Positions 18,697-27,602 of a DNA stretch of 64,000 nt are shown here, piece by piece (the first letter of the stretch is position 1; every line of letters starts with the position of its first letter). Source of the DNA: Bacteroidales bacterium (GTDB taxonomy: Bacteria > Bacteroidota > Bacteroidia > Bacteroidales > UBA932); NCBI GenBank assembly GCA_024402135.1, contig JAKSJN010000012.1:1-64000 (forward strand), in the 5' to 3' direction. The notes under the pieces are model-generated. The model made no database searches and was not told the origin of the DNA. It was given only the letters and a program-made list of their open reading frames with translations. A program made the translations under genes and the position numbers.

Positions 18697-19274
18697 TGAT
18701 TCTGTCTTAGAAGATCGCTGATTATCCTTTCGTATGTCTTCTGGTCACGTATGACCGTATCGTTGGCGTTGCCCTCGGCAATTACCGAGAACGGGGGCCT
18801 TGAGTTGTCTGCCAGGATCCACCTGTCGCAGGCCGGGCAGTAGTCGTTGAAGAAATATTGCAGCCCCATGGTATAACGTCTGCGTATGATGTTCTCGGGT
18901 ATGTCATGCCCTCCGTTGCTGACGCGCTCTTTCACACGGCTGACAGCCATCTCCGGACTCTCAAGCCAGAAGAAAAGAAGCGTCACCGTATAGCCATTGC
19001 TCTTTGCTTCCTCTATCGTTCTCATGAGCGAGCGGGTCGCGAGGGTTGTCTCGATGCTGAAGTCTTCCTTCCTGCGCATCAGGTAATGGATCTTTTCTAC
19101 CATGTAGCGGCCGGCCATCAGGGACGCATCCTGAGGTGTGAAAGGGGATAGGTATTTTGCAAACTCGTCCGAATTCACATATTGGTAGCATTCAAGCATT
19201 TCCGGCAACAGGCTATAGGATGCCGTCGTCTTGCCGGCACCGTTGCAACCTGCTATGATGTAGAGTTTAGGCAT
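18693..19274 (-). CDS. Zeta-toxin-like P-loop kinase
   Basis: Small P-loop ATPase of 193 aa in the zeta toxin / COG4185 group. It has Walker A GCNGAGKTT at residues 9-17, an acidic NSDEF segment at 34-38 and the motif FSIETTLATRSLM that follows in zeta-like kinases. Plasmid zeta toxins phosphorylate UDP-N-acetylglucosamine; chromosomal relatives of this length are mostly uncharacterised. No epsilon-like antitoxin lies next to it. It overlaps the TIGR02757 gene by 8 bases upstream and tldD by 4 bases downstream, which embeds it in the protease operon. Family is seen from motifs; substrate is unknown. Confidence 0.8.
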   Translation of the reverse strand: MPKLYIIAGCNGAGKTTASYSLLPEMLECYQYVNSDEFAKYLSPFTPQDASLMAGRYMVEKIHYLMRRKEDFSIETTLATRSLMRTIEEAKSNGYTVTLLFFWLESPEMAVSRVKERVSNGGHDIPENIIRRRYTMGLQYFFNDYCPACDRWILADNSRPPFSVIAEGNANDTVIRDQKTYERIISDLLRQNQ

Positions 19275-19977
19275 CCTGCTGGTGTGTCACGCCATATCCG
19301 AAGAGAGCGAAATCCCCCAGACATGGGTCATCAGGGAATATCTCCCTGAATGCATCTGTGATCTGTACAGCAGTGGTGAGATCCTTCGTTCGTCTTCTGG
19401 TCAGTCCGTTGGCTACAGCCTGGTCATAGACGTGGACGTCCAGTGGAATGACAAGCTCCGACGGACTGGTGCTATCCCAAAGCCCCAAATCAACCTTGCC
19501 GTCGTTACGGACCATCCAGCGGCGCATCATGTTTATCTTCTTATCAGGGGCCTTAGGGTCCTCCTTCATGCCGAAGATGCTGACACGCATGTCCTTGGCA
19601 CTTAGTTCCTCGAGGGATTCATTCCATCTGTACCACTCGCGAAGCCGGCGGCAGATGCGTGCAACATCGGACCACTTCGTTGTGCGGTGTATGCTGGTGT
19701 CGTCGTCGCGCCAGTCACCTGCCTTGACGTATTCGAAAGGCTTCCATTCCATATGGTCAAAGAGCCTTTCGCAGTCCCGGACTATCATGGAGCGCCTGCC
19801 CCATGCAAACAGGGATGCAAACACAGCCGCGATCTCCACGTCCTGGAGAACGGCTGAACCATCCTCCAGGTCTGCGGCGAACTTCTTCGGGAAGATTATC
19901 GGATCCTCGGTGAAGTACTGCGGGTCGTTATATGTCTCGGCCCATTCGCGCAGCTGCGCGGCTATTGCTGCATCCAT
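19267..19977 (-). CDS. TIGR02757 (DUF2400) family protein
   Basis: Conserved Bacteroidota protein of 236 aa. The pattern VFASLFAWGRRSMI, followed by MMRRWMVRNDGKVDLGLW and IPLDVHVYDQAVANGL, fits the TIGR02757 family, which is distantly related to helix-hairpin-helix DNA glycosylases. The C-terminal DPCLGDFALFGYGV resembles the closing segment of that fold. No function is established. It starts 6 bases after pepD and overlaps the zeta-like kinase gene, so it is part of the same operon. Confidence 0.82.
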   Translation of the reverse strand: MDAAIAAQLREWAETYNDPQYFTEDPIIFPKKFAADLEDGSAVLQDVEIAAVFASLFAWGRRSMIVRDCERLFDHMEWKPFEYVKAGDWRDDDTSIHRTTKWSDVARICRRLREWYRWNESLEELSAKDMRVSIFGMKEDPKAPDKKINMMRRWMVRNDGKVDLGLWDSTSPSELVIPLDVHVYDQAVANGLTRRRTKDLTTAVQITDAFREIFPDDPCLGDFALFGYGVTHQQDA

Positions 19978-19983
19978 GGCTGA

Positions 19984-21462
19984 TTATTTTTCAGGAATCG
20001 CTTCGAGGACTGCCTTGAGGAAGTCCCATACCTTCTGGACTGCGGGTATGTATGCTCTCTCGTCAGGTGAGTGAGGACTCATGAGGGTAGGACCACAGGA
20101 TACCATGTCCCAGTTTGGATATGCTCCTGCGAGGATTCCGCATTCAAGACCTGCGTGGATAGCCATGACTGCAGGCTCCTTTCCATACATGTCTGCGTAA
20201 ACCTTCTTCATGGTCTTGAGGATAGGAGAGCTCATGTTTGGTGCCCAGCCTGAGTATCCTCCGGCGAGTTCTACCTTGCATCCGGCAAGTTCGAATGCTG
20301 CACAGAGCTTGGTTGCAAGGAATTCCTTCGAGCTGTCGACTGAACTTCTCATGAGAGACTTCACGAAGAATTCGCCACGGTAGATCTTTACCATAGCCAT
20401 GTTGTTCGAAGTCTCAACCATTCCAGGCATCTGGTCGCTCATGCGGTCTACGCCGTCAGGACACGCGAGGATGGCGCGGATGAATCTGAGAGCCGCAGCC
20501 TCCTCGACGTACTTGCAGTCCTCGTGATCGCAAGGCTCGTCGCAGTCATATGGCTTGAATACGAACTCTGCGTCAGGATCAGTGGCAGCGTATTCTGCCT
20601 TGACCTTTGCTGCAACCTCATCTACGATAGACTTGGCGAGCTCGACCTTGTCCTTAGGTACATATACGCTTGCGAAAGCTTCGCGTGGAATCGCATTGCG
20701 CAGGGTGCCTCCTTCGAGGTCGATGAGCTTGACGTCCGCTCTGGTAAGAAGCTCGATGAGTACACGTGCTGCAACCTTGTTGGCATTGGCGCGGCAAAGT
20801 ATGATGTCCATTCCCGAGTGTCCGCCCTTGAAACCCTTTACTGCGAGTTCGTAGCACTCATAACCTTCCTCTGGCTCAGGCATGCACTCGTATGTGGCGC
20901 TTGCGGTAGCGTCGAGACCTCCAGCACAGCCGACGTAGAGTTCTCCTTCAGCTTCGGAATCGAGGTTGATGAGGATGTCGCCCTGGAGAATGCCAGGCTT
21001 GAGTGCTCTTGCTCCGGTCATTCCGGTCTCCTCGTCATAGGTGACAAGCACCTCGATAGGACCATGCTTGAGCTCCGGGCTTTCAAGGACAGCCAATGCC
21101 ATTGCAACGCCAAGTCCGTTGTCCGCTCCGAGGGTAGTACCTTTTGCTTTAAGCCACTCTCCGTCAACCCATGTCTCGATAGGGTCGTTCTCGAAGTCGT
21201 GTACCTTGTCGGCATTCTTCTGTGGTACCATATCCATATGGCCCTGGAGGATGACTCCCTTGCGGTTCTCATATCCTGGAGTCGCAGGGATGCGCATTAT
21301 GATGTTGCCGGTCTCGTCCTTCATGGTCTCGATGTTGTGGCTCTTGCCCCATTCGAGAAGGTAAGCGATGACCTTTTCCTCGTGCTTTGACGGACGAGGT
21401 ATACGGGTAAGCTGATAGAAGTTGTTCCAAACGATTTTTGGAGTGAGATCGTTGATAGTCAT
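19984..21462 (-). CDS. pepD: Aminoacyl-histidine dipeptidase PepD (M20)
   Basis: Cytosolic zinc dipeptidase of the M20 family (beta-alanyl-histidine or Xaa-His dipeptidase), 492 aa. Metal ligands and catalytic residues lie in GHMDMVPQ, LGADNGLGVAMA and DEETGMTGA, followed by a dimerisation lid domain and a final His in the HAGLECG segment. The start at 21462 gives the conserved MTINDLTPKIVWNNFYQL; upstream in-frame codons lie inside the acyltransferase gene and are rejected. It starts 4 bases after that gene's stop. Confidence 0.95.
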   Translation of the reverse strand: MTINDLTPKIVWNNFYQLTRIPRPSKHEEKVIAYLLEWGKSHNIETMKDETGNIIMRIPATPGYENRKGVILQGHMDMVPQKNADKVHDFENDPIETWVDGEWLKAKGTTLGADNGLGVAMALAVLESPELKHGPIEVLVTYDEETGMTGARALKPGILQGDILINLDSEAEGELYVGCAGGLDATASATYECMPEPEEGYECYELAVKGFKGGHSGMDIILCRANANKVAARVLIELLTRADVKLIDLEGGTLRNAIPREAFASVYVPKDKVELAKSIVDEVAAKVKAEYAATDPDAEFVFKPYDCDEPCDHEDCKYVEEAAALRFIRAILACPDGVDRMSDQMPGMVETSNNMAMVKIYRGEFFVKSLMRSSVDSSKEFLATKLCAAFELAGCKVELAGGYSGWAPNMSSPILKTMKKVYADMYGKEPAVMAIHAGLECGILAGAYPNWDMVSCGPTLMSPHSPDERAYIPAVQKVWDFLKAVLEAIPEK

Positions 21463-21466
21463 GGTA

Positions 21467-22390
21467 TTATTTCTTTTTGTAATTGTTTTCAATCTGCTTC
21501 CAGCGCTTGTGCGACCACAGGTAATTATCAGGCTGGGCCTCGATGTCCCGCTGCAGCCTTTCATAGAAACCTTCCATTATCGCCTGTGCCGTAGTCTCGC
21601 CGGCATTGCTGCATATCGTGTCGAAAGAGTATGTATAGTGTCCCCGTCTGTCGCGCCGCATGCCGAGATATACCACTGCCATGTCAAGCCTGCACGCCAG
21701 CTGCGCGCCTCCTGTAAGGGCCAGGGTCGGCTGGTTCATGAAACTCTCTATCTCGCAGCTTGCGGCTCCTCTGTAAGGGAACTGGTCGTTCGGAAAGACG
21801 TACAGCAGCTTTTCGTCACGATGACGGACGGCGAAACGCAGCACATCCTGGCTCTCGATCAAGTTTGTGAATCCGGTATTTTTGAGTGGCGCAGTGCGGT
21901 TGTCCTGCATGAACCTGTCCCACATGGGACTTTTGAGCTTCTTGTAGACTTCACCGACCTGTGCCTGGGTGAAAGGCAGCGGAGTGCCAGAGTCGAAGAT
22001 CAGGCCTGTGAGCTCCCAGTTGCCTGCGTGCGAAGTCATGACCATCACCGAAGAATTTCCGTTCCATGCTTCGATGAGAGGCTGGACATCCTCGATGGCA
22101 AGATGCTTTCTTACCCGTCTGTCTCCGGCTTTGCATGATCCCAGCCATATTGTCTCTGCGATGATCTCTCCGAAATGACGGTAGAATCCGTGGCGTATCG
22201 CCCGGCGTTCCTTGTCAGTCTTGTCAGGGAAGGCATTCCCGATGTTTCGCTCTACAACGAACCTGCGGTAACGCAGAACGTGTTCGGCCAGAAATGCAGG
22301 AATGCCGCAAAGGGCATAATGGACCGGCAGCGGAAGTCTCGATAGAGCTCCCACCGTCGCCCTGAAGAGTATTTCGCCCAAATTCTTCAT
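21467..22390 (-). CDS. LpxL/HtrB-like lipid A acyltransferase
   Basis: Predicted inner-membrane acyltransferase that adds a secondary acyl chain during lipid A assembly, 307 aa. The catalytic HX4E motif is His 121 to Glu 126 in TSHAGNWE. An N-terminal hydrophobic stretch (about 8-38) may anchor it. Segments such as RRFVVERNIGNAFPDKT and the later region FPYRGAASCEIESFMNQPTL (residues near 205-225) fit LpxL-type enzymes of Bacteroidota. It is the first gene of a six-gene minus-strand operon that continues into pepD. Whether it acts on lipid A or another lipid is inferred from family only. Confidence 0.88.
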   Translation of the reverse strand: MKNLGEILFRATVGALSRLPLPVHYALCGIPAFLAEHVLRYRRFVVERNIGNAFPDKTDKERRAIRHGFYRHFGEIIAETIWLGSCKAGDRRVRKHLAIEDVQPLIEAWNGNSSVMVMTSHAGNWELTGLIFDSGTPLPFTQAQVGEVYKKLKSPMWDRFMQDNRTAPLKNTGFTNLIESQDVLRFAVRHRDEKLLYVFPNDQFPYRGAASCEIESFMNQPTLALTGGAQLACRLDMAVVYLGMRRDRRGHYTYSFDTICSNAGETTAQAIMEGFYERLQRDIEAQPDNYLWSHKRWKQIENNYKKK

Positions 22391-22410
22391 CCTGCGGCCC
22401 TGCCTTCACA

Positions 22411-22418
22411 CAAATATA
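22411..22418 (-). promoter_or_regulatory. -7 element for the lpxL-like operon
   Basis: TATATTTG on the minus strand, 21 bases before the start codon at 22390. No clear -33 TTTG is present at the right distance. It sits only 11 bases from the opposing -7 box of the POT transporter, so the two promoters overlap. Confidence 0.55.
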
Positions 22419-22429
22419 GGAAAAAATCT

Positions 22430-22437
22430 TATCTTTG
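22430..22437 (+). promoter_or_regulatory. -7 element for the POT transporter gene
   Basis: TATCTTTG fits TAnnTTTG and lies 35 bases before the ATG at 22473. No convincing -33 box is visible. It overlaps the promoter region of the divergent acyltransferase operon. Confidence 0.5.
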
Positions 22438-22472
22438 TCTTACGTCAAATCTTAATTAAAACTATAACCACT

Positions 22473-24167
22473 ATGTTCAAAGGACAACCAAAAGGTCTGT
22501 TTGCCCTCGCTATCGCCAATACCGGTGAGCGCTTCGGCTACTACACCATGCTTGCCATCTTCATGCTTTTCCTCCAGGCCAAGTTCGGCTGGGGTGGATC
22601 ACTGGCCAGCACAATTTACGCAGTATTCCTCGCAGCAGTTTATTTCTTCCCGGTTCTGGGAGGTGTCCTCGCCGACAAGATCGGCTATGGCAAGTGTGTC
22701 GTTACCGGCGTGAGCGTAATGTTCCTCGGATATCTGGCACTGTCAATCCCTACAGGCGCGAATGCGATGGGTATCACACTCATGATCGCAGCTCTCGCAC
22801 TCATCGCCCTCGGTACCGGTCTTTTCAAGGGTAACCTCCAGGTACTCGTCGGCAACCTTTTCGATGATCCAAAGTATGCTGCAAAGCGTGACTCTGCGTT
22901 CAGCCTCTTCTACATGGCAATCAACATCGGCGCAATGTTCGCTCCTTCTGCAGCTACCGCAATCACCAACAAGTTCCTTGCAAAGGCAGGCCTCATCTAC
23001 AAGGCTGACATCCCTGCACTCGCACACCAGCTTCTCAATGGAACCATCACTGCTGAAAACGCCGACAGGCTCGCAGCCCTCCAGGGAATCATGCCAGGTG
23101 CTGATGTGAATGCAATGTCGGCAGGCGAGTTCAGCCAGTACTACATCGACCATCTTTCTTCTTCATACAACATGGGCTTTGCAGTGGCATGTATCTCACT
23201 CATCTTCTCGATGGCTGTATACTTCGCTACACGCAAGTGGTTCGCTCATGCTGACGTGAATGCAAAGCAGGCTGCAGCACAGGGCGCTCCTACCGTGGAG
23301 CTTACCCCTAAGCAGACCAAGGACCGCATCGTCGCTCTCTGCATGGTATTCGCAGTCGTAATCTTCTTCTGGATGGCTTTCCACCAGAACGGCCAGTCTC
23401 TTACCTGGTTCGCACGTGACTACACCCAGAGCACAGTGGCAGGATGGTCTCGTATCGGTTTCAACATCTGGGCACTTGCACTCATCGCTGCTTCAGTATA
23501 CACTGCATTCGGAATCTTCCAGGCAGAGGATACCAAGGGCAAGGCAATCAACGGTGTCGTAACAGCAGTCCTCTGGGTCGGAGCATATCTCATCTACGCA
23601 GGTATCGACAACCCTCTCGAGATACAGCCTCAGCTCTTCCAGCAGTTCAACCCATTCTTCGTAGTAGCCCTCACACCTGTTTCAATGGCAGTGTTCAGCT
23701 CACTCGCTGCAAAGAAGTCAGAAAAGCATCCTAAGGGCATGGAGCCTTCAGCTCCTATGAAGATCGCTCTCGGTATGGTTGTGGCTGCAGTAGGCTACTT
23801 CGTGATGGTGCTCGCTTCACGCGGCCAGGCATCGCCAGCACAGCTCGCAGGTACCGTATCTCCTGATCCGGTTGTCCCTCTGTACCTCATGGGTACCTAT
23901 CTTGTACTTACCTTCGCAGAGCTTCTCCTTTCTCCAATGGGTATCTCATTCGTATCAAAGGTTGCTCCTCCAAAGTACAAGGGTCTCATGATGGGTCTCT
24001 GGTTCGCTGCAACCGCAGTCGGCAACTACCTCAGCTCTATCCCTGGACTTCTCTGGGAGAAGGTTTCTCTCGTTGCAAACTGGGGTATTCTCATGGGTCT
24101 CTGCATTATCGCAGCAGTCATCATGTTCGCAATGCTCAAGAAGATCAACGCTGCAACCGCAGAGTAA
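22473..24167 (+). CDS. POT family proton-dependent peptide transporter
   Basis: Inner-membrane proton-coupled importer of di- and tripeptides, 564 aa with 12 or more hydrophobic helices. The POT signature ExxERFxYY is represented by NTGERFGYYTM near residues 17-27, and the second signature region GTGLFKGNLQVLVG is present. An extra loop of about 50 polar residues (near 185-235) lies between helices, as in several Bacteroidota members. The gene has its own promoter and terminator. Codon use is strongly biased toward a small set, suggesting high expression. Nearby peptidase genes (pepD) fit peptide use, but no operon links them. Confidence 0.93.
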   Translation: MFKGQPKGLFALAIANTGERFGYYTMLAIFMLFLQAKFGWGGSLASTIYAVFLAAVYFFPVLGGVLADKIGYGKCVVTGVSVMFLGYLALSIPTGANAMGITLMIAALALIALGTGLFKGNLQVLVGNLFDDPKYAAKRDSAFSLFYMAINIGAMFAPSAATAITNKFLAKAGLIYKADIPALAHQLLNGTITAENADRLAALQGIMPGADVNAMSAGEFSQYYIDHLSSSYNMGFAVACISLIFSMAVYFATRKWFAHADVNAKQAAAQGAPTVELTPKQTKDRIVALCMVFAVVIFFWMAFHQNGQSLTWFARDYTQSTVAGWSRIGFNIWALALIAASVYTAFGIFQAEDTKGKAINGVVTAVLWVGAYLIYAGIDNPLEIQPQLFQQFNPFFVVALTPVSMAVFSSLAAKKSEKHPKGMEPSAPMKIALGMVVAAVGYFVMVLASRGQASPAQLAGTVSPDPVVPLYLMGTYLVLTFAELLLSPMGISFVSKVAPPKYKGLMMGLWFAATAVGNYLSSIPGLLWEKVSLVANWGILMGLCIIAAVIMFAMLKKINAATAE

Positions 24168-24186
24168 TCATATCAGATTGATTGAT

Positions 24187-24210
24187 CAAGCCGGTCCAAT
24201 GGCCGGCTTG
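24187..24210 (+). terminator. Hairpin after the POT transporter gene
   Basis: An 8-bp GC-rich stem CAAGCCGG/CCGGCTTG with an 8-base loop, 19 bases after the stop codon. The following sequence is A/T rich but lacks a long T run, so termination may be partial. Confidence 0.6.
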
Positions 24211-24232
24211 ATTGTTATATAAGCATCTTGTT

Positions 24233-25768
24233 ATGAAAATCAGAACAGTGATAATAGCGGCTCTGGCATGTTCATTAGCCATGGCATGCGGCCGCAAGGA
24301 AGGGGATACCCTTGTAAAGATTACCTCAGGCCAGATATCCGGTGCGTACGAAGACGGTATCTATTCGTATAAGGGTATCCAGTACGCCGAGGCAGAGCGA
24401 TTCCAGCCGGCCAAGCCGGTCAAGTGGGACGGAGTGCGCGAATGCCTGGAGTATGCCCCTTGGGCTAAGCAGGCCGGCAATCAAGGCTCAGACGAGGCGA
24501 CCGGAAACTTCGCTCTCAATGTCTGGACAGCAGGACTCGAGGACGGAGCGAAGCGTCCTGTGATGATGTGGATCCATGGAGGCGGCTTCTCTACCGGAGC
24601 AGGCTCTGCAGGTCCAGTAGATGGTACTGAACTCGCAAAGAAAGGCGTAGTACTTATCAGCATCAACCACAGACTCGATGTGCTTGGTTTCCTTGATCTT
24701 TCGTCATTCGGCGGAAAATGGGAGAACAGCGTGAACGTTGGCATGCTTGATATTGTCGAAGCCCTCAAGTGGGCCAAGGCCAATGCCAAGACTTTCGGCG
24801 GTGATCCGGACAACATCACCATCTTCGGCGAGTCCGGCGGTGGCGGCAAGGTGGGAACCCTTCTCAACATGCCTGAGTCAAAAGGACTCTTCAAGAAAGC
24901 CATCATCATGAGCGGAGCAAAGGTCAATATCACCGACTCGAAGATATCACAGCCTCTCGGCGAAAGTGTGGTTGCCGAACTCGGCCTGACGGCAGAGACC
25001 ATCGACCAGATCCAGACCATCGATTTCGAGACCTTGTCCGCTGCTGCACGCAAGTGCCAGGCCGCCAGCCTCGGAGCACGTACTCCGGGAAGCGTCAAGA
25101 TGTGGGGCTTCTGTCCTACTGCCGACGGCAAGACTCTTCTCGAGCAGCCTTATACTCCAGGCTTCACCAATCTCTATCCGGATATCCCGGTAATGATCGG
25201 ATCTACCTATAACGAGCTTGAGCGTACCCAGTATTACAGCGATCCTGATTTCAACGAGGCTCTGGCACTCGAGATTCTGGACAAACGCTACGGCGAAAGA
25301 GCTGGAGAGTTCCTTGAACTGATAAAAGAGGCATATCCGGAGTCGAAGCCAGAGGACTGGGTGACCATAGACAGCAACATCCGCCTTCTTTCACTTGATG
25401 CGGCAGATGCACGCAGCGCCGCAGGCGGTGCTCCTGTCTACTCATTCCTTCTTACCTGGTACGGAAAGAACGCAGAAGGCCGTCTAAGCCCGTCATATCA
25501 TGGATTGGATATTCCTCTTGCATTCAACAATCCTGGTGACGAGCGTGCCATCAATCCAAAAGACGAACGGGCAGATAAGATTGCTGATATCATGAGTGAC
25601 TGCTGGGTGAACTTTGCCAAGACAGGCGTTCCTTCTTCTCCTTCCCTTCCAGAATGGGAACCATATACCAAGGAGACAGGAGCTTCCATGATACTCGATG
25701 ACGTCTGTGGAATGAAGTACAACTTCGACCGCAAGCTTGAGACATTCCTGAAAGACTATCTTAAATAG
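24233..25768 (+). CDS. Type-B carboxylesterase lipoprotein
   Basis: Exported alpha/beta-hydrolase of the carboxylesterase type B family, 511 aa. A signal peptide ends with a lipobox (SLAMAC, lipidated Cys near 19). The N-terminal YKGIQYAEAERFQPAKP, the oxyanion segment WIHGGGFSTG and the nucleophile elbow FGESGGGG are diagnostic; the elbow has Gly where GESAGG is usual. The C-terminal His lies in the SPSYHGLDIPLAF segment. Likely substrates are acyl or aryl esters on glycans or lipids, which cannot be told from sequence. The ATG at 24233 is chosen because it begins the signal peptide. A second member of the family is at 46235. Confidence 0.88.
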   Translation: MKIRTVIIAALACSLAMACGRKEGDTLVKITSGQISGAYEDGIYSYKGIQYAEAERFQPAKPVKWDGVRECLEYAPWAKQAGNQGSDEATGNFALNVWTAGLEDGAKRPVMMWIHGGGFSTGAGSAGPVDGTELAKKGVVLISINHRLDVLGFLDLSSFGGKWENSVNVGMLDIVEALKWAKANAKTFGGDPDNITIFGESGGGGKVGTLLNMPESKGLFKKAIIMSGAKVNITDSKISQPLGESVVAELGLTAETIDQIQTIDFETLSAAARKCQAASLGARTPGSVKMWGFCPTADGKTLLEQPYTPGFTNLYPDIPVMIGSTYNELERTQYYSDPDFNEALALEILDKRYGERAGEFLELIKEAYPESKPEDWVTIDSNIRLLSLDAADARSAAGGAPVYSFLLTWYGKNAEGRLSPSYHGLDIPLAFNNPGDERAINPKDERADKIADIMSDCWVNFAKTGVPSSPSLPEWEPYTKETGASMILDDVCGMKYNFDRKLETFLKDYLK

Positions 25769-25770
25769 TA

Positions 25771-25807
25771 AAATGAAGGACCGGCTTTCCTGCCGGTCCT
25801 TCATTTT
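25771..25807. terminator. Bidirectional terminator between esterase and AMP ligase genes
   Basis: A 15-bp perfect stem (25771-25785 with 25792-25806) with a 6-base loop is followed by T-rich sequence on the plus strand and preceded by A-rich sequence, so it can work in both directions for these convergent genes. Confidence 0.85.
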
Positions 25808-25823
25808 GTTTTATGAGTTGGGA

Positions 25824-27443
25824 TTACCTTTTGGTGTAAAGGAATCTCTTTATCTTCTGTGACGGGGTCTTCTCGAATCCTTCAGGATGGTATTCGATGG
25901 CCGAGATGCGTGAGAACTTGTTGACTCTCTCGTTGACATACGCCCTGACCTCGTTGTGAATCTCCTGGATTGCATCACCGACTTCATTGCCAAGAGCCTT
26001 GACAGCCTTGTCAAGCTTGTCCTTGTCATAAGCCACGAGTGCCAGAAGATGCCCTTTGTCCATGAGGACGATAGATTCTGTGACGAGTTCGTGGGTGTTG
26101 ATGACGTTCTCGATCTCTTCCGGATAGATATTCTCTCCCGAAGGTCCCACAATCATGTTGTTTACGCGTCCGGTGATGCTCAGATGGCCATTCTTGGCAA
26201 CTGTGCAGATATCCTTGGTGCGGAACCATCCATCTTCGGTGAGCGCGTCACGGGTGGCCTCAGGGTTCTTGTAGTAGCCGAGCATGATGCTTGGGGTCTT
26301 GACTTCAAGCTCTCCCTGACCGTTCTCGTCCTCGTTTACGATTCTGTATTCGATGCCGTGGCAAGGTGTGCCGGTAGTTCCGACTCTTGTCTGGCCTACG
26401 GTTGCTCCAAACAGCAGCGGGGCAGTCTCGGTAAGACCATATCCGATTGCAATAGGCAAGCGGCCCTCGTTGAGGAATCTGTCAGTCTCGCTGTTGAGCT
26501 TCGCACCTCCGATGCCGATGAACCGAATGTTGCCTCCAAATATTTCAGCCAGCTTCCTGCCGGCAATCCTGTGATAGATCTTGCGGACAGGAGCAAGCTT
26601 GTATGCTGCGGCTCCTATCTTGGTCGCAGTGATTGTTGCACGGATCTTTGCACGGTAGATCTTGTCAAGTACGAGAGGTACACAGATGAAGACTGTTGGC
26701 CGGATCTTTTTGAATGCAGGGATGAGTGCCGCAGCGGTAGGCATTCTGTCCAGATAGACGACATGGCATCCACTGCTGAACGGATAAAGCATTCCGATAG
26801 AACACTCATAGGTGTGAGAAAGAGGCAGAATGGACAGGAATACGTCACTGCTGTCAATCGTGAAGAAATGAACGTACATCTCCAATTGGCTCATGAAAGC
26901 CTTGTGCGTAAGCATTACGCCCTTGGGGCTGGAAGTTGTACCGGATGTGTAGATGATGACGGCAAGATCGTCCGCATTTGGAACGACTGCCTCGCCTCTT
27001 GGGATCACCTGTCCATCGTTCTGCTTCTTTTCGGCTATTGTGTTAAGGTTCGTTGTACTGATGCATATGTTCAGGCTCTCGATCGCATCCTGGGGAATGG
27101 ACTTGTAGAGCTGCTCCGAGACGAACAGTGCCTTGGTCTCGGAGTGTTTCAGCAGTTTTGCGACCTCTTCTCCCGTGAAATCGGGGAGAATCGGTACGAC
27201 TATGATGCCGGATGTAACGCAGGTGAAATACGCGACAGGCCAATAAATAGTACTGCGGGAAAAGATGGCCACTTTATCACCCGCAGTGACTCCTGCGTTC
27301 AACAGGCGTTCGCGGGTCTGTGCCACGAGGTCGCCGAACTGTCTGTAGGTTACACTGTCTCCGTTTATCATTGAGAACGCGGTTTTTTCCGCGAAACTCG
27401 CAACGGAATTGTCAAAGAGATCTTTGAAGGTTTCAGGTTTCAT
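25824..27443 (-). CDS. Long-chain fatty acid-CoA ligase (AMP-binding enzyme)
   Basis: ANL-family adenylating enzyme of 539 aa, expected to activate a fatty acid with ATP and then form its CoA thioester. The P-loop-like motif is YTSGTTSSPKG, followed by ILPLSHTYE, GYGLTETAP (A5 core), the A7 region GWFRTKDI and the A10 lysine in FEKTPSQKIKRF near the C-terminus. Length and order fit FadD-like synthetases of Bacteroidota. It is monocistronic, divergent from an AraC regulator and convergent with the esterase. Chain-length preference is not visible. Confidence 0.9.
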   Translation of the reverse strand: MKPETFKDLFDNSVASFAEKTAFSMINGDSVTYRQFGDLVAQTRERLLNAGVTAGDKVAIFSRSTIYWPVAYFTCVTSGIIVVPILPDFTGEEVAKLLKHSETKALFVSEQLYKSIPQDAIESLNICISTTNLNTIAEKKQNDGQVIPRGEAVVPNADDLAVIIYTSGTTSSPKGVMLTHKAFMSQLEMYVHFFTIDSSDVFLSILPLSHTYECSIGMLYPFSSGCHVVYLDRMPTAAALIPAFKKIRPTVFICVPLVLDKIYRAKIRATITATKIGAAAYKLAPVRKIYHRIAGRKLAEIFGGNIRFIGIGGAKLNSETDRFLNEGRLPIAIGYGLTETAPLLFGATVGQTRVGTTGTPCHGIEYRIVNEDENGQGELEVKTPSIMLGYYKNPEATRDALTEDGWFRTKDICTVAKNGHLSITGRVNNMIVGPSGENIYPEEIENVINTHELVTESIVLMDKGHLLALVAYDKDKLDKAVKALGNEVGDAIQEIHNEVRAYVNERVNKFSRISAIEYHPEGFEKTPSQKIKRFLYTKR

Positions 27444-27475
27444 TGCTTACGCTTTCTACACATTCGATACGTTTG

Positions 27476-27483
27476 CAAAGGTA
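27476..27483 (-). promoter_or_regulatory. -7 element for the AMP ligase gene
   Basis: TACCTTTG on the minus strand fits TAnnTTTG, 32 bases before the start at 27443. No good -33 box is seen. Confidence 0.45.
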
Positions 27484-27571
27484 TACCGGTATTGGATTTC
27501 GAAAAAGGTTGATTTTCTTTAATATTGGACGATTTTAATCATATATGTTCATATTTTAGGTCTTTTGTGTC

Positions 27572-27579
27572 TATATTTG
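27572..27579 (+). promoter_or_regulatory. -7 element for the AraC-type regulator
   Basis: TATATTTG lies 23 bases before the ATG at 27603 in the 159-base divergent gap. The rest of that gap is A/T rich with no other structure that I can see. Confidence 0.55.
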
Positions 27580-27602
27580 TTAGAAATTAGTTGATTTTTC
27601 AT

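Noticed and set aside
18693-19274. A complete zeta/epsilon toxin-antitoxin pair
   Set aside because: No small antitoxin gene lies on either side; the flanking overlaps leave no room for one.
20524-21390. 288-aa plus-strand frame opposite pepD
   Set aside because: It mirrors pepD codons and has no motif.
25956-27374. 472-aa plus-strand frame opposite the AMP ligase
   Set aside because: The AMP ligase has all family motifs on the other strand. The frame shows no motif and has no promoter.
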